Source of the DNA: Clostridiaceae bacterium
GTDB taxonomy: Bacteria; Bacillota; Clostridia; Oscillospirales; Acutalibacteraceae
Length of the DNA: 38,771 nt
Direction of reading: 5' to 3'
Assembly (NCBI GenBank): GCA_016290665.1
Contig: JAEEUW010000010.1
Span: forward strand, 1 to 38,771
Both the position numbers and the translations under genes were made by a program. The notes below the pieces were generated by a model. That model had not been told where the DNA came from. It worked only from the letters and a program-made list of their open reading frames with translations, and made no database searches. Positions 9,038 through 17,616 of this stretch are shown piece after piece (the first letter of the stretch is position 1; each line of letters starts with the position of its first letter).

Positions 9038-10006
9038 ATGAATAATGTCAAAATTCTGCTGCAGCGGTTCGTTTCGGCGGTGCTGGCGTTCTTTCTGGCG
9101 TTTCTGCCGTTCGCGAACGGCAAAAAGCCCAAGGATCCGGGCGACGCGGTCTGCAAGGTGGCCATCGTGTCCGACGTGCATATCGACCGCCGTCTGCCGG
9201 CCGGCCAGCTGGCGCTGCAAAACTGCTACAAGGACATGCTTTCGCTTTCGCCCGACGGCATCGCCGTGCTCGGCGACCTGACCAACTACGGCGACAAGGC
9301 GACGCTGGAACGGTTCTTTGAAATCACGCGGGATACGATCCCGGCGGACGTCGGCACGGTCGTCATTGCCGGCAACCACGACATCGGCCACGCGAAGGAG
9401 GCCGACGGCGAACGGATGAACCCCGAGGCGCTGGCGGACTTTGTGGACTGCTGCAACCGCTATCTGGATTACGGCCTTGAGCATCCCTATTACACGATTG
9501 AAGTGAACGGTTACCCGTTCATCTGCCTCAACGACGAGAGCGCCGACAACTGGGACCGCCCGGAATACAGCGACGACGCGCTGCGCTTTCTGGAGGACGA
9601 GCTGACAAAATATGACGGCAGCGGCAAGCCGGTGTTCGTGCTGCTGCACGTGCCGCTTGCGGGCGTTCACGGCGAAGAGAACTTCTATCCCGACGGCGGC
9701 ACGGAGGAGCCCTGGAGCAGCCGGATTCAGACTGCGCTGGAAGCGCACAAAAACGTGTTCTGCCTGAGCGGCCATCTGCACAAGGGGCTTTCCAACAAGA
9801 TCGACACGCCGACCTATACCTGCGTCAACGGCGTGCATTACCTGAATCTGCCGTCCTATCTGATGCCGAACTGGCCGGTGGATTACGCGGTCAACGGGCT
9901 GGGCTTCTTCATGGAGATCAGTGAAAGCGCGGTGCTCTTCCGCTGCCGGAACTATTACATGCACAACTGGGTGGACAATTTCGACTATCTGTGCAAGCTG
10001 GTATAA
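9038..10006 (+). CDS. membrane-anchored calcineurin-like metallophosphoesterase (paralog 2)
   Basis: VSDVHID / VLGDLTNYGD / AGNHDIG / SGHLHKG motifs, N-terminal anchor. Confidence 0.85.
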   Translation: MNNVKILLQRFVSAVLAFFLAFLPFANGKKPKDPGDAVCKVAIVSDVHIDRRLPAGQLALQNCYKDMLSLSPDGIAVLGDLTNYGDKATLERFFEITRDTIPADVGTVVIAGNHDIGHAKEADGERMNPEALADFVDCCNRYLDYGLEHPYYTIEVNGYPFICLNDESADNWDRPEYSDDALRFLEDELTKYDGSGKPVFVLLHVPLAGVHGEENFYPDGGTEEPWSSRIQTALEAHKNVFCLSGHLHKGLSNKIDTPTYTCVNGVHYLNLPSYLMPNWPVDYAVNGLGFFMEISESAVLFRCRNYYMHNWVDNFDYLCKLV

Positions 10007-10020
10007 CCGCATACAAACGC

Positions 10021-10052
10021 AACGGACGTCCTGAAAGGGGCGTCCGTTTTTT
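10021..10052 (+). terminator. intrinsic terminator
   Basis: AACGGACG...CGTCCGTT followed by TTTT. Confidence 0.75.
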
Positions 10053-10093
10053 CGTCCTTAGCGCAAAGCGGCTGACTTTCCTGTTTTTTCCTC

Positions 10094-10122
10094 TTGACAA
10101 ACGGCCGCGGAGGGCGTATGAT
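10094..10122 (+). promoter_or_regulatory. consensus sigma-A promoter without an obvious cognate downstream gene
   Basis: TTGACA-17 bp-TATGAT. Confidence 0.6.
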
Positions 10123-10127
10123 GTTAT

Positions 10128-10141
10128 CGAACAAATGTTCG
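10128..10141. promoter_or_regulatory. LexA/DinR SOS box
   Basis: CGAACAAATGTTCG; 13/14 to the Bacillus-type CGAACATATGTTCG, placed just downstream of the -10 element. Confidence 0.65.
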
Positions 10142-10153
10142 ATTTAGCCGTTG

Positions 10154-10191
10154 AGAAAAAGCGGCACCCGCTCCCGGAAGAGAGCGGGTGC
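10154..10191 (-). terminator. intrinsic terminator of the surface-protein gene
   Basis: GCACCCGCTC/GAGCGGGTGC stem with a T tract on the minus strand. Confidence 0.7.
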
Positions 10192-10205
10192 ACGGTTCAA
10201 CCGTG

Positions 10206-13200
10206 TCAGCGCTTGAAAATCGCAAGGATGTTGTGGAAGAACCTGATCAGCCACGCGAACGGGCCGGTGTGGATCTCGCCGCAGTATTTGCAGCGCTGCG
10301 AAGCTTTGAGGTCGGCGCCGCAGTCGCGGCAATAGCCGCTGCCGTTGTCGGTGTGGGGTTTCTTTGCAACGCTCTGCGTCTCCTTGTGGCTGCCGTCGCG
10401 GGTGCAGGTGCGGGTCTGCTGCCCTTCGGCGGTGCAGGTGGGCTGCTTGGTGACAACCCAGCCGCCCCAGGCGTGGCCTTTGGCCGGCACCTGCTCGGTT
10501 CTGGTTGCGGGGCAGTTGACGCAGGTGAAGGTCTTCACGCCCGCCGCCGTGCAGGTCGGCTGCGTGGTCACAACGCCGGCGTTCCAGCTGTGCTCCGCCT
10601 TGGGAATGACCGTCTGGGCTTTCAGGACTTCGCCGCAAGCATCACACACGCTGCCGTCGGTCAGGCCGGTCTGCGTGCAGGTGGCCGCTTTGCCGGGCAC
10701 GGTTTTCGGCATGTGGGGCAAACGCCCGATCTCCGCCGTTTCAAGCACGGCCCCGCAAACGGTACACTCGGTATGCTTGCTGCCGGCGCGCTTGCAGGTG
10801 GCCGGTGTGTCGGTGATCCAGCCGGAGGAAACGTGGCGCAGCGCGGTGCCTTCTGCTTCAAAGGTATGGCTGTCGTTCCCTTCCACAGCGCCGCAGTCTT
10901 TGCAGGAATAATAGTAGACCGCATTCTTTGCGCAGGCAGCAGCAGATTTCAGCGCCGCCTCTTTCACCGCTGCGGCCGTATAGACGTGAACGCCGGTCGG
11001 GTCGATCGTTGTGTTCTGGCCGCGCACCGCGCCGCAGACGGAGCACGCTTCGTGCCCCGCGCCCGCCGCGCTGCAGGTGGGCGCCGTGTCGGTGATCCAC
11101 ACCCAGCTGTGCGCGCCGGTCGGCGCCAGCGCCGCGTAGGTCGTGTAATCGCAGCGCGTGCAGGTCTCATACGCCGCCCAGCCGCTTTCGCCGCAGGTGG
11201 GCGCCCGGCCTTCGTGCTGCACCTTGTCGTGCCCGAGGGCCGGAATTACAACGCTTTCATTCAGCACCTCGCCGCACAGGGCGCAGACCGCTTTGCCGCT
11301 GCCGGGCGCGGTGCAGGTGGCCGGAACAACGGGCACAACGGTCGCTTCGTGCGTGCTGCAGACCGCGGAGCCGCCCGAAACCTCGTTTTCAATTTCCGTC
11401 ACATAAACGGCGGGGACCACGCCGTGCATATCGTTGGACCAGGCCGACGTGAAGCCCACAGCGCCGCCGGGGAAGACCCCGCAGGGGCGTCTGCCGAAAA
11501 AGTTGTCGGCGGCATTGCGCAGCACCCAATAGTTGTCCGAAGCACTGCGGTTTTCCAAAGCATAGGGAGTGAATTGCAGCTTTCTTGTTTCGGCGTCAAA
11601 GCCGTAGCCGGCGTTCAGCGCCTGCGCCGACGAAAGCAAGAACACCGGATCGTCGGTGGTCTCCCAGTCATATCGCTCATACCCGGCTGTGCCGCGCAGG
11701 GTCATCATGCCCCGGTTGTCCTGCTCGGTCGTCCTGATCTTTGCCCGCTGCGCGTCGTTGAAGGCGGTATTCCAAAAATCGTTGATCAAAAAGTCGCGGA
11801 TGTGGCTGACCGTGTAATCGGTGGCGTAATGGGTCCGCGCCTCGTCCGCCCAGCCGTCATTGTCCCAATAATCATCATAATAGTTGCCGCGCTGATAAAC
11901 AAGAGATTCCATGATCTCGTTGCACATCAGCAGCCCGTTTTCGGGGTCCAGAATGCGCCAGGTCAAAGGCTCAAACTTATAATACCAGACATATTTCACA
12001 AGCGCTCCGTCGGTGAAGCTGTAATCATAGCCGGCATAGACCTTCGGCTTCGGCGCATTCACGGAGGTGCTTGTGTCCTCCCGGATCATAACGGTGTATT
12101 CAATCTTTGCTCTGTATTTTTGACCGTTTTGGATCAGATCCGCATAATCCGTGTAATAATCCGCATCAAAGTTCCAGCGGTATTCACTGATTGTCAGGTT
12201 GCGCTGCGGCGCAAGGGGCAGCCGTTCGTTCAGCGCGGCGATCACGGCTTCGTCCGTCTCTTTGCTTTGCGGATAGCTTCCGAAATGGACAAGATCGCCG
12301 ACATGCAGCAGCGCATCGCCGCCGGCGTCGTTTCTGAGCGTTTCCAGCCGCATGGCCGGGCAAACGCCGTAGTAAGCGTTGGTGTCTTTGAGATTGGCGG
12401 GGGCGGAGCTCATGGCGCCGCTTTGGTTGACTGCGCAGTCGTAGTTCATATTAAAATATTTGCTCACGGTGCGGGTCCACCACGCGGCGGTCTCTGCGCC
12501 GGAACCGCCAAGGCCCTGCGCCTTTGCGTAATCCGTGCCGGCCAGCGCTCTTGCGGCGTCGGCGCTTCTGCCGTTCGTGTTGAAGCCGGCGTCTGCGCTG
12601 CAAAGATCATCCCAGGCGGGCAAAAAGATTTTGTCTGCGGTTGCGGGCGCGTCATACCGGTGCGCACCGTTTCCGCCGGCCCCGCTGCCGACATACCAGT
12701 AATCGTTCGTAAGCGGTTCCGCCAGAATGTTTTCCTGCTGCGCCGCGCTGAAGGCAGTTGTCAAAAAATGCTCGTTGAGCCACACGCTGATGGTTTCCCA
12801 CCAGCCGCCGGAATGGTTGCTGTCGGTAATGCTGCCGTATTCGCCCGTATAGAACGAAGACGCAAGCGCGTTCCGGTAAACGGCAAACGGCTGACTGTCG
12901 ATCAGGGCGGTGCACACAACAAGGCCGCTGTCGGGGTCGATCACGCACCAGCGCAGGGGCTCAAAACGAAACCAGTAGGTGTTCCCCGCCGGATAGCCGT
13001 TTTGCGCCTGATACCCGCTTTCCTGCCCGTCCGGCGTGGTGTTGGGCCGGCTTTCGTCAATGGTGACGCCTCTGTATTTGACGTTTTGAAACACAACGTC
13101 AATATAGCTCATGCCGTCAAAGGGCAGGCAAACCCCGACGTCCGCGCCGGTGCCGATCTCGTTGCCGTAATAGCGAAATGTCTTTTGCTCGCCGGGAAGC

Positions 13201-13373
13201 TGCGGCAGCGCCGCAAGCAGCGCTTCGTCCGTCACGAGCGACTGCGGATAGGTGCCGTATTCCAGAATGTCGCCCGCGGCAAAAGCGCTCTCTTCTGCCG
13301 CGGCAAACGGCACGAACGGCACCGCGCCGAGCAGCAGCAAAAGGGCGAGCAGAACGGATATTGTTTTCTTCAT
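10206..13373 (-). CDS. large secreted surface protein with two DUF6273-like domains and multiple CxxC (zinc-ribbon-like) repeats
   Basis: Signal peptide MKKTISVLLALLLLLGAVPFVPFAAA; EYGTYPQSLVTDEAL and HFGSYPQSKETDEAV repeats; repeated CxxCG/ALGH modules; start at MKK with aaggag RBS (the listed ORF start lies in the RBS). Confidence 0.75.
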   Translation of the reverse strand: MKKTISVLLALLLLLGAVPFVPFAAAEESAFAAGDILEYGTYPQSLVTDEALLAALPQLPGEQKTFRYYGNEIGTGADVGVCLPFDGMSYIDVVFQNVKYRGVTIDESRPNTTPDGQESGYQAQNGYPAGNTYWFRFEPLRWCVIDPDSGLVVCTALIDSQPFAVYRNALASSFYTGEYGSITDSNHSGGWWETISVWLNEHFLTTAFSAAQQENILAEPLTNDYWYVGSGAGGNGAHRYDAPATADKIFLPAWDDLCSADAGFNTNGRSADAARALAGTDYAKAQGLGGSGAETAAWWTRTVSKYFNMNYDCAVNQSGAMSSAPANLKDTNAYYGVCPAMRLETLRNDAGGDALLHVGDLVHFGSYPQSKETDEAVIAALNERLPLAPQRNLTISEYRWNFDADYYTDYADLIQNGQKYRAKIEYTVMIREDTSTSVNAPKPKVYAGYDYSFTDGALVKYVWYYKFEPLTWRILDPENGLLMCNEIMESLVYQRGNYYDDYWDNDGWADEARTHYATDYTVSHIRDFLINDFWNTAFNDAQRAKIRTTEQDNRGMMTLRGTAGYERYDWETTDDPVFLLSSAQALNAGYGFDAETRKLQFTPYALENRSASDNYWVLRNAADNFFGRRPCGVFPGGAVGFTSAWSNDMHGVVPAVYVTEIENEVSGGSAVCSTHEATVVPVVPATCTAPGSGKAVCALCGEVLNESVVIPALGHDKVQHEGRAPTCGESGWAAYETCTRCDYTTYAALAPTGAHSWVWITDTAPTCSAAGAGHEACSVCGAVRGQNTTIDPTGVHVYTAAAVKEAALKSAAACAKNAVYYYSCKDCGAVEGNDSHTFEAEGTALRHVSSGWITDTPATCKRAGSKHTECTVCGAVLETAEIGRLPHMPKTVPGKAATCTQTGLTDGSVCDACGEVLKAQTVIPKAEHSWNAGVVTTQPTCTAAGVKTFTCVNCPATRTEQVPAKGHAWGGWVVTKQPTCTAEGQQTRTCTRDGSHKETQSVAKKPHTDNGSGYCRDCGADLKASQRCKYCGEIHTGPFAWLIRFFHNILAIFKR

Positions 13374-13542
13374 GTTCGCACATCTCCTTTGCAAAAACCG
13401 GAAATCTTTTTTCCTTTTTCATTATAACACAGTTTTTGCCGTTTGGAACCTTTTTGGAGTGAACAGCGTGTTTTTGGGTGTGAAAAGTTGCCATATTTCC
13501 GAATTGGAATCAAAAGGCGGGGGAGCCAAGCCGCACGTTGGC

Positions 13543-13609
13543 GTAGCGTCGCGCTCCGCGCGACTTGCTGCAGCGAATCGGGACCCGGCCGCGCGGAGCG
13601 CGGCGCTAC
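13543..13609. repeat. 22-bp imperfect inverted repeat adjoining the heptamer array
   Basis: GTAGCGTCGCGCTCCGCGCGAC (13543-13564) versus reverse complement of GCCGCGCGGAGCGCGGCGCTAC (13588-13609), 20/22 complementary. Confidence 0.8.
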
Positions 13610-13684
13610 TGTTCCCTGTCCCCTGTTCCCTGTCCCCTGTTCCCTGTTCCCTGTCCCCTGTTCCCTGTCCCCTGTTCCCTGTCC
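13608..13684. repeat. 7-bp tandem repeat array (MCTGTYC)x11
   Basis: actgttc cctgtcc cctgttc cctgtcc cctgttc cctgttc cctgtcc cctgttc cctgtcc cctgttc cctgtcc. Confidence 0.9.
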
Positions 13685-13697
13685 CCTGCGCACTCTA

Positions 13698-13718
13698 ATT
13701 CTCCATTCTCCATTCTCA
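13698..13718. repeat. 7-bp tandem repeat (ATTCTCM)x3
   Basis: attctcc attctcc attctca. Confidence 0.7.
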
Positions 13719-13731
13719 AAGAAGGTGCCCC

Positions 13732-14982
13732 ATGTCCTGCTATATCTGCATCGATCTCAAAAGCTTCTTCGCCTCCGTCGAATGCGTCGACCGGGGGCTG
13801 GACCCGTTCCGGGCGAACCTGGTCGTGGCCGACGAGGCGCGCGGCCGGGGCGCCATCTGCCTGGCTGTGTCGCCCGCCATGAAGGCGCTGGGCGTCAAGA
13901 ACCGCTGCCGGCTGTTCGAGATTCCCGCCGGAATCGACTATATCATCGCCCTGCCGCATATGCGCCGCTATATGGAGGTCTCCGCCGGCATCGTGGCGCT
14001 CTATCAGCAGTACGTGTCGCCCGACGATCTCCACGTCTATTCCATTGACGAATGCTTCATCGACGCCGCGCCCTATCTGCGGCTCTATCGCCAGACGCCC
14101 CGGGCGTTCGCCCAGATGCTGATGGACGCCGTTTTTCAAAAGACCGGCATCTGCGCCACGGCGGGAATCGGCACCAACCTGTTTTTGTGCAAGCTCGCGC
14201 TCGACATCACCGCCAAGCACGCGGATGACCATATCGGCGTGCTGGACGAGGCGGGCTTTCGCCGTCAGCTTTGGCGCCACCGGCCCATCACGGATATCTG
14301 GGGCATCGGCCGCGGCACGGCGCGGCGGCTCGCTTTGCTCGGCGTCTATGACCTGCACGGCGTGACCGAGCTGCCGGAGCAAGTGCTCTACCGGGAATTC
14401 GGCGTCAACGCGCAGGTGCTGATCGACCACGCCCACGGCCGGGAGTCGGGCACCATTGCGCAGATCCACGCCTACAAGCCGAAATCGCACTCGCTGTCGA
14501 ACAGTCAGATTCTCTTTTCCGATTACACGCGCGCCGACGCTTATGTGGTGCTGCGCGAAATGGTGGACGCGCTGGTGCTCAAGCTGGTGGAGCAGGGCCT
14601 GCTGGCGGGCTCTGTCGCGCTTTCGGTGGGCTACAGCGGCGACCGTCTGCCCGCCGCGGGCGGCAGCCATCGGCTGGAAAAGCCCACCGACTCGTTCCGG
14701 ACGATCATGGCGGCGTTTGACGGCATCTATACGCGCACGGTGCGGGATCTGCCGATCCGGCGGGTCGGCATTGCGCTGCAGGAGCTCACGTCGGGCGCGA
14801 ACCTGCAACTGACGCTGTTCGACGATCTGCCGGAGCGGCAAAGGGAACGCGACCTGCAGACGGCGCGGATCGGCATCAAAAACAGGTTCGGCAAAAACGC
14901 CCTGCTCAAAGGTCTGAGCTACACCGAGGCGGGCACGGCGCGGGTGCGCAACAAACTGATCGGAGGCCATAACGGTGGATGA
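13732..14982 (+). CDS. Y-family DNA polymerase (UmuC/DinB-like)
   Basis: ICIDLKSFFASVECVDRGLDPFRANLVVAD, VYSIDECFIDAAPYL, AGIGTNLFLCKLALDITAK, WGIGRGTARRL motifs. Confidence 0.9.
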   Translation: MSCYICIDLKSFFASVECVDRGLDPFRANLVVADEARGRGAICLAVSPAMKALGVKNRCRLFEIPAGIDYIIALPHMRRYMEVSAGIVALYQQYVSPDDLHVYSIDECFIDAAPYLRLYRQTPRAFAQMLMDAVFQKTGICATAGIGTNLFLCKLALDITAKHADDHIGVLDEAGFRRQLWRHRPITDIWGIGRGTARRLALLGVYDLHGVTELPEQVLYREFGVNAQVLIDHAHGRESGTIAQIHAYKPKSHSLSNSQILFSDYTRADAYVVLREMVDALVLKLVEQGLLAGSVALSVGYSGDRLPAAGGSHRLEKPTDSFRTIMAAFDGIYTRTVRDLPIRRVGIALQELTSGANLQLTLFDDLPERQRERDLQTARIGIKNRFGKNALLKGLSYTEAGTARVRNKLIGGHNGG

Positions 14983-15343
14983 AAAAGACCGCGGCCGGCT
15001 CTTTTTGCCCTATGCGGCGCTGGTCGGCTTTGAAGAACTGGTCAAAAAACAGACGCAGGTCTATGACCGGCGGCGCGCGCGCAGCGACGAGGAAAACGAG
15101 CTGCTTTCGCGGCAGGTGAACGCGCTGCGGCGCGGCATGCGCATCCGCGTCACCTTTTATGAAGACGGGTTCTACCGCACCTGCAGCGGCACGGTGCGGC
15201 GCGTGGAGCCCGTGGCCCGCACGCTGACGCTGGACAAACGAACGCTGTCGTTCGACGATCTCTATGCCGTGCAGCCGGTTGACTTGCCGGAGGAATGGGA
15301 TTATAATGGAAGCACAGCGACCGCCGGGGAGGAATACTTATGA
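14975..15343 (+). CDS. YolD-like protein, GTG start, overlaps the polymerase gene
   Basis: 122 aa directly coupled to the Y-family polymerase; RGMRIRVTFYEDGFYRTCSGTVRRVEP...LTLDKRTLSFDDLYAV is YolD-like in size and context. Confidence 0.6.
   Translation: MDEKDRGRLFLPYAALVGFEELVKKQTQVYDRRRARSDEENELLSRQVNALRRGMRIRVTFYEDGFYRTCSGTVRRVEPVARTLTLDKRTLSFDDLYAVQPVDLPEEWDYNGSTATAGEEYL
15279..15307 (+). promoter_or_regulatory. sigma-A promoter embedded in the 3' end of the yolD-like CDS
   Basis: TTGACT-17 bp-TATAAT, upstream of ATG 15340. Confidence 0.6.
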
Positions 15344-16305
15344 AACAACTGCTGATTCCGCTGCGCAAAGTGATTGCAATCTTTCTGACTTTTTATTTCT
15401 TTTTGGCCACACTCTCCGTCCGGAGCGACAACATTGCGCCGCTGGACGAGGAGTGCCTGCGGCTGCACCTGACGGTGATCTCGGACATCCACACCGAGGG
15501 GAACAACATTCCGCGCTTCAAAATCAACGCGCGGTCGCTCAAGAACCTCGGCAGCGTCAAGGACGTCACCGACGCGCTGGTGCTGCTGGGCGACAACACG
15601 ATGAACGGCCAGGCCGGAGAAAGCCTGCTGTGCTACGGTATGCTGGAAACGGTCAACCCCATAAAGCCCTATTACACGGCGATGGGCAACCACGACGTGG
15701 GCAACGGCGACGAAAGCAACGGCTCGTTCGAAAAGCTGCGCGAGCGGCAGCTCGGTTATCTGCAAGCCTTTGTGGACAAAGATCTGGAGGAACTGTATTA
15801 CAGCAAAACCGTGAACGGCTACAGCCTGATTATTCCGGCGCCGGACAGCGAAGAAAGCGCCGCGCGCACCTTGTCTGACAAGCAGCTCGACTGGCTGGAA
15901 GCGCAGTTGGACGCGGCGGCCGAAACCGGCAAGCCGATCTTCGTGTTCAACCACTATCCCGCTTCCCGTATCGGGCAGGGACACGACCGCTATGCGGCGC
16001 TGGTGACGAAATATCCCAACACCTTCGTCATTGTGGGCCATATGCATTACTACATCCGCTTCGGCCGTCTGTACGGCGCGCACGTCACGCCGGAGATCTG
16101 GGTGCCCTGTCTGTCGATGATGGACGAGAACGGCGAAGCGAACGACAAAACCGGCCTCGGCTATCTGCTGGAGGTCTATGACGACGAGGTCGTGTTCCGC
16201 GGCATGAATTTCTATGAAGGCAGACTGACCGACGTGGAGCAGCGGTACGCGCTGCAAACGCCGCAGGCAGAGGAACCGGAGATTCCGCCCGCGATCGGCT
16301 TCTGA
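15340..16305 (+). CDS. membrane-anchored calcineurin-like metallophosphoesterase (paralog 3)
   Basis: VISDIHTEG / LLGDNTMNG / MGNHDVG / NHYP / VGHMHYY motifs, N-terminal anchor. Confidence 0.85.
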   Translation: MKQLLIPLRKVIAIFLTFYFFLATLSVRSDNIAPLDEECLRLHLTVISDIHTEGNNIPRFKINARSLKNLGSVKDVTDALVLLGDNTMNGQAGESLLCYGMLETVNPIKPYYTAMGNHDVGNGDESNGSFEKLRERQLGYLQAFVDKDLEELYYSKTVNGYSLIIPAPDSEESAARTLSDKQLDWLEAQLDAAAETGKPIFVFNHYPASRIGQGHDRYAALVTKYPNTFVIVGHMHYYIRFGRLYGAHVTPEIWVPCLSMMDENGEANDKTGLGYLLEVYDDEVVFRGMNFYEGRLTDVEQRYALQTPQAEEPEIPPAIGF

Positions 16306-16326
16306 TTGCCGATAAACAAAAAAAGA

Positions 16327-16364
16327 AAAACTGCGCAGGAGTTCAAACCCCCGCGCAGTTTTTT
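16327..16364. terminator. bidirectional intrinsic terminator
   Basis: AAAACTGCGC...GCGCAGTTTT. Confidence 0.75.
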
Positions 16365-16368
16365 GTTG

Positions 16369-17529
16369 TCAAAGCTCCAGCGCCGCCCGCAGCGCCGCTT
16401 CCGTCGCCTTGAGCGAGCCCTGCATCACGCCGCCCCGGCCGCCGCCGCGTGCGCCGCAGCGTTCGCGCAAGCGCTGCATCACGGGCTGCAGATCGAAGTC
16501 CGTCTTGGTCAGCAGAATGAACCGCCTGTCGTCCCCCGCCGTGCAGCAAAACGCGAAGCGTTCCGCTTTTGCGGCAAGGCGGTCGGCAAAGAACAGCAGC
16601 GTATCCGGGTCGGTGTCGACCGCGGCAAACTGCACCGGCCGCACCGGCGCGGCGTCGGCCTCGGCCTGCAGCATTCGCCGCCGCAGACCGGTCGCCTCAT
16701 ACTGCAGCGCAAGGTGCTCGTCCCTGAGCTTCTGCACGTACGCCGCCGTTTCGGTCTGCTTTGCTGAAAGCAGCGTGCTGACCAGACGGTTCTGCTCCAG
16801 CTTTTGCCGCGTGTCGGCAAGCAGCCGCCGGCCGCACAGGATCCACAGGCGGGTGCCGCCCTTGTTCTTTTCGCTTCTGATCACGCGCAGCGCGCCGATC
16901 TCGCCGGTCCGCGCCGCGTGCGGGGCGCAGCAGGCGCAAAGATCGACCCCTTCGATCTCCACCAGCCGCAGCGGCCCTTCCACGTCCTTCTTGCTGCGGT
17001 AGCACAGGCGGTCTTTTTCTTCTTCCGTGGGGAAAAACGGGCGGATCGGCAGGTTCTTCCAGATCGCTTCATTGACAAGGTCTTCCACTTTACAGATGTC
17101 ATTTTCCGTCAGAATCCCGTCAAAATCGACCGTAACCTCCTGATCCGACAGATGAAACCCGACGTTGCGATAGCCAAACAGCCGATGGACGACGCCCGAC
17201 AAAATATGCTCGCCGGAATGCTGCTGCACGTCGGAAAACCGCTTGTCCCGGTCGATTTCGGCGTGCAAATGCGTCCCAGGGGCCAGCTTTTGCACAGTTT
17301 CCTCGCAGTTTTTCACAAGGTGAAGCGTGCCCTGGGGACGGATTTCCACATTTTCCACAATGCAGTCTCCCAGGGTTCCGCGGTCGCCGGTCTGCCCGCC
17401 GCCCTGCGGAAAGAAGGCGGTACGGTCCAGAACGACCCCCAGCAGGCCGTCCTCCAATGTGTAAAGGCTTTTTACTTCACAGTCAAACGACAGCGTTGCG
17501 TAACGCAGCGGATCCAGATGTGTCGTCAT
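16369..17529 (-). CDS. alanyl-tRNA editing protein (AlaX-like) with DHHA1-like C-terminus
   Basis: FFPQGGGQTGDRG, QQHSGEHILSG (HxxxH), CACCAPHAARTGEIG (CxxxH), RGGGRGGVMQG C-terminal motif. Confidence 0.85.
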   Translation of the reverse strand: MTTHLDPLRYATLSFDCEVKSLYTLEDGLLGVVLDRTAFFPQGGGQTGDRGTLGDCIVENVEIRPQGTLHLVKNCEETVQKLAPGTHLHAEIDRDKRFSDVQQHSGEHILSGVVHRLFGYRNVGFHLSDQEVTVDFDGILTENDICKVEDLVNEAIWKNLPIRPFFPTEEEKDRLCYRSKKDVEGPLRLVEIEGVDLCACCAPHAARTGEIGALRVIRSEKNKGGTRLWILCGRRLLADTRQKLEQNRLVSTLLSAKQTETAAYVQKLRDEHLALQYEATGLRRRMLQAEADAAPVRPVQFAAVDTDPDTLLFFADRLAAKAERFAFCCTAGDDRRFILLTKTDFDLQPVMQRLRERCGARGGGRGGVMQGSLKATEAALRAALEL

Positions 17530-17616
17530 ATTCGTTACTCCTTAAAAAAAGGCTGCCGTCGGGGCGGCTCTTCCTTGCGGAGTGCGCCCCCGGGCAGCCC
17601 TTTGTTGTTGCAAGAA

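Noticed and set aside
5734-9165. 1143-aa minus-strand ORF
   Set aside because: Antisense shadow of the GH31 gene; low-complexity Arg/Ala/Val/Gly composition and no motif.
10128-10141. Second operator for the MarR regulator
   Set aside because: Half-sites are in the opposite order (CGAAC-N4-GTTCG here versus GTTCG-N4-CGAAC at the marR promoter); the SOS-box reading is closer to consensus.
10188-13427. 1079-aa plus-strand ORF
   Set aside because: Antisense shadow of the DUF6273 surface protein, which has a signal peptide, RBS and clear repeats.
13608-13684. Possible CRISPR array
   Set aside because: Repeat unit is only 7 bp with no spacers and no cas genes in the window.
17530-17616. T-box leader upstream of the AlaX-like gene
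   Set aside because: The gap is only about 87 nt and I see no T-box core sequence; it reads as a terminator stem after the GDPD gene.
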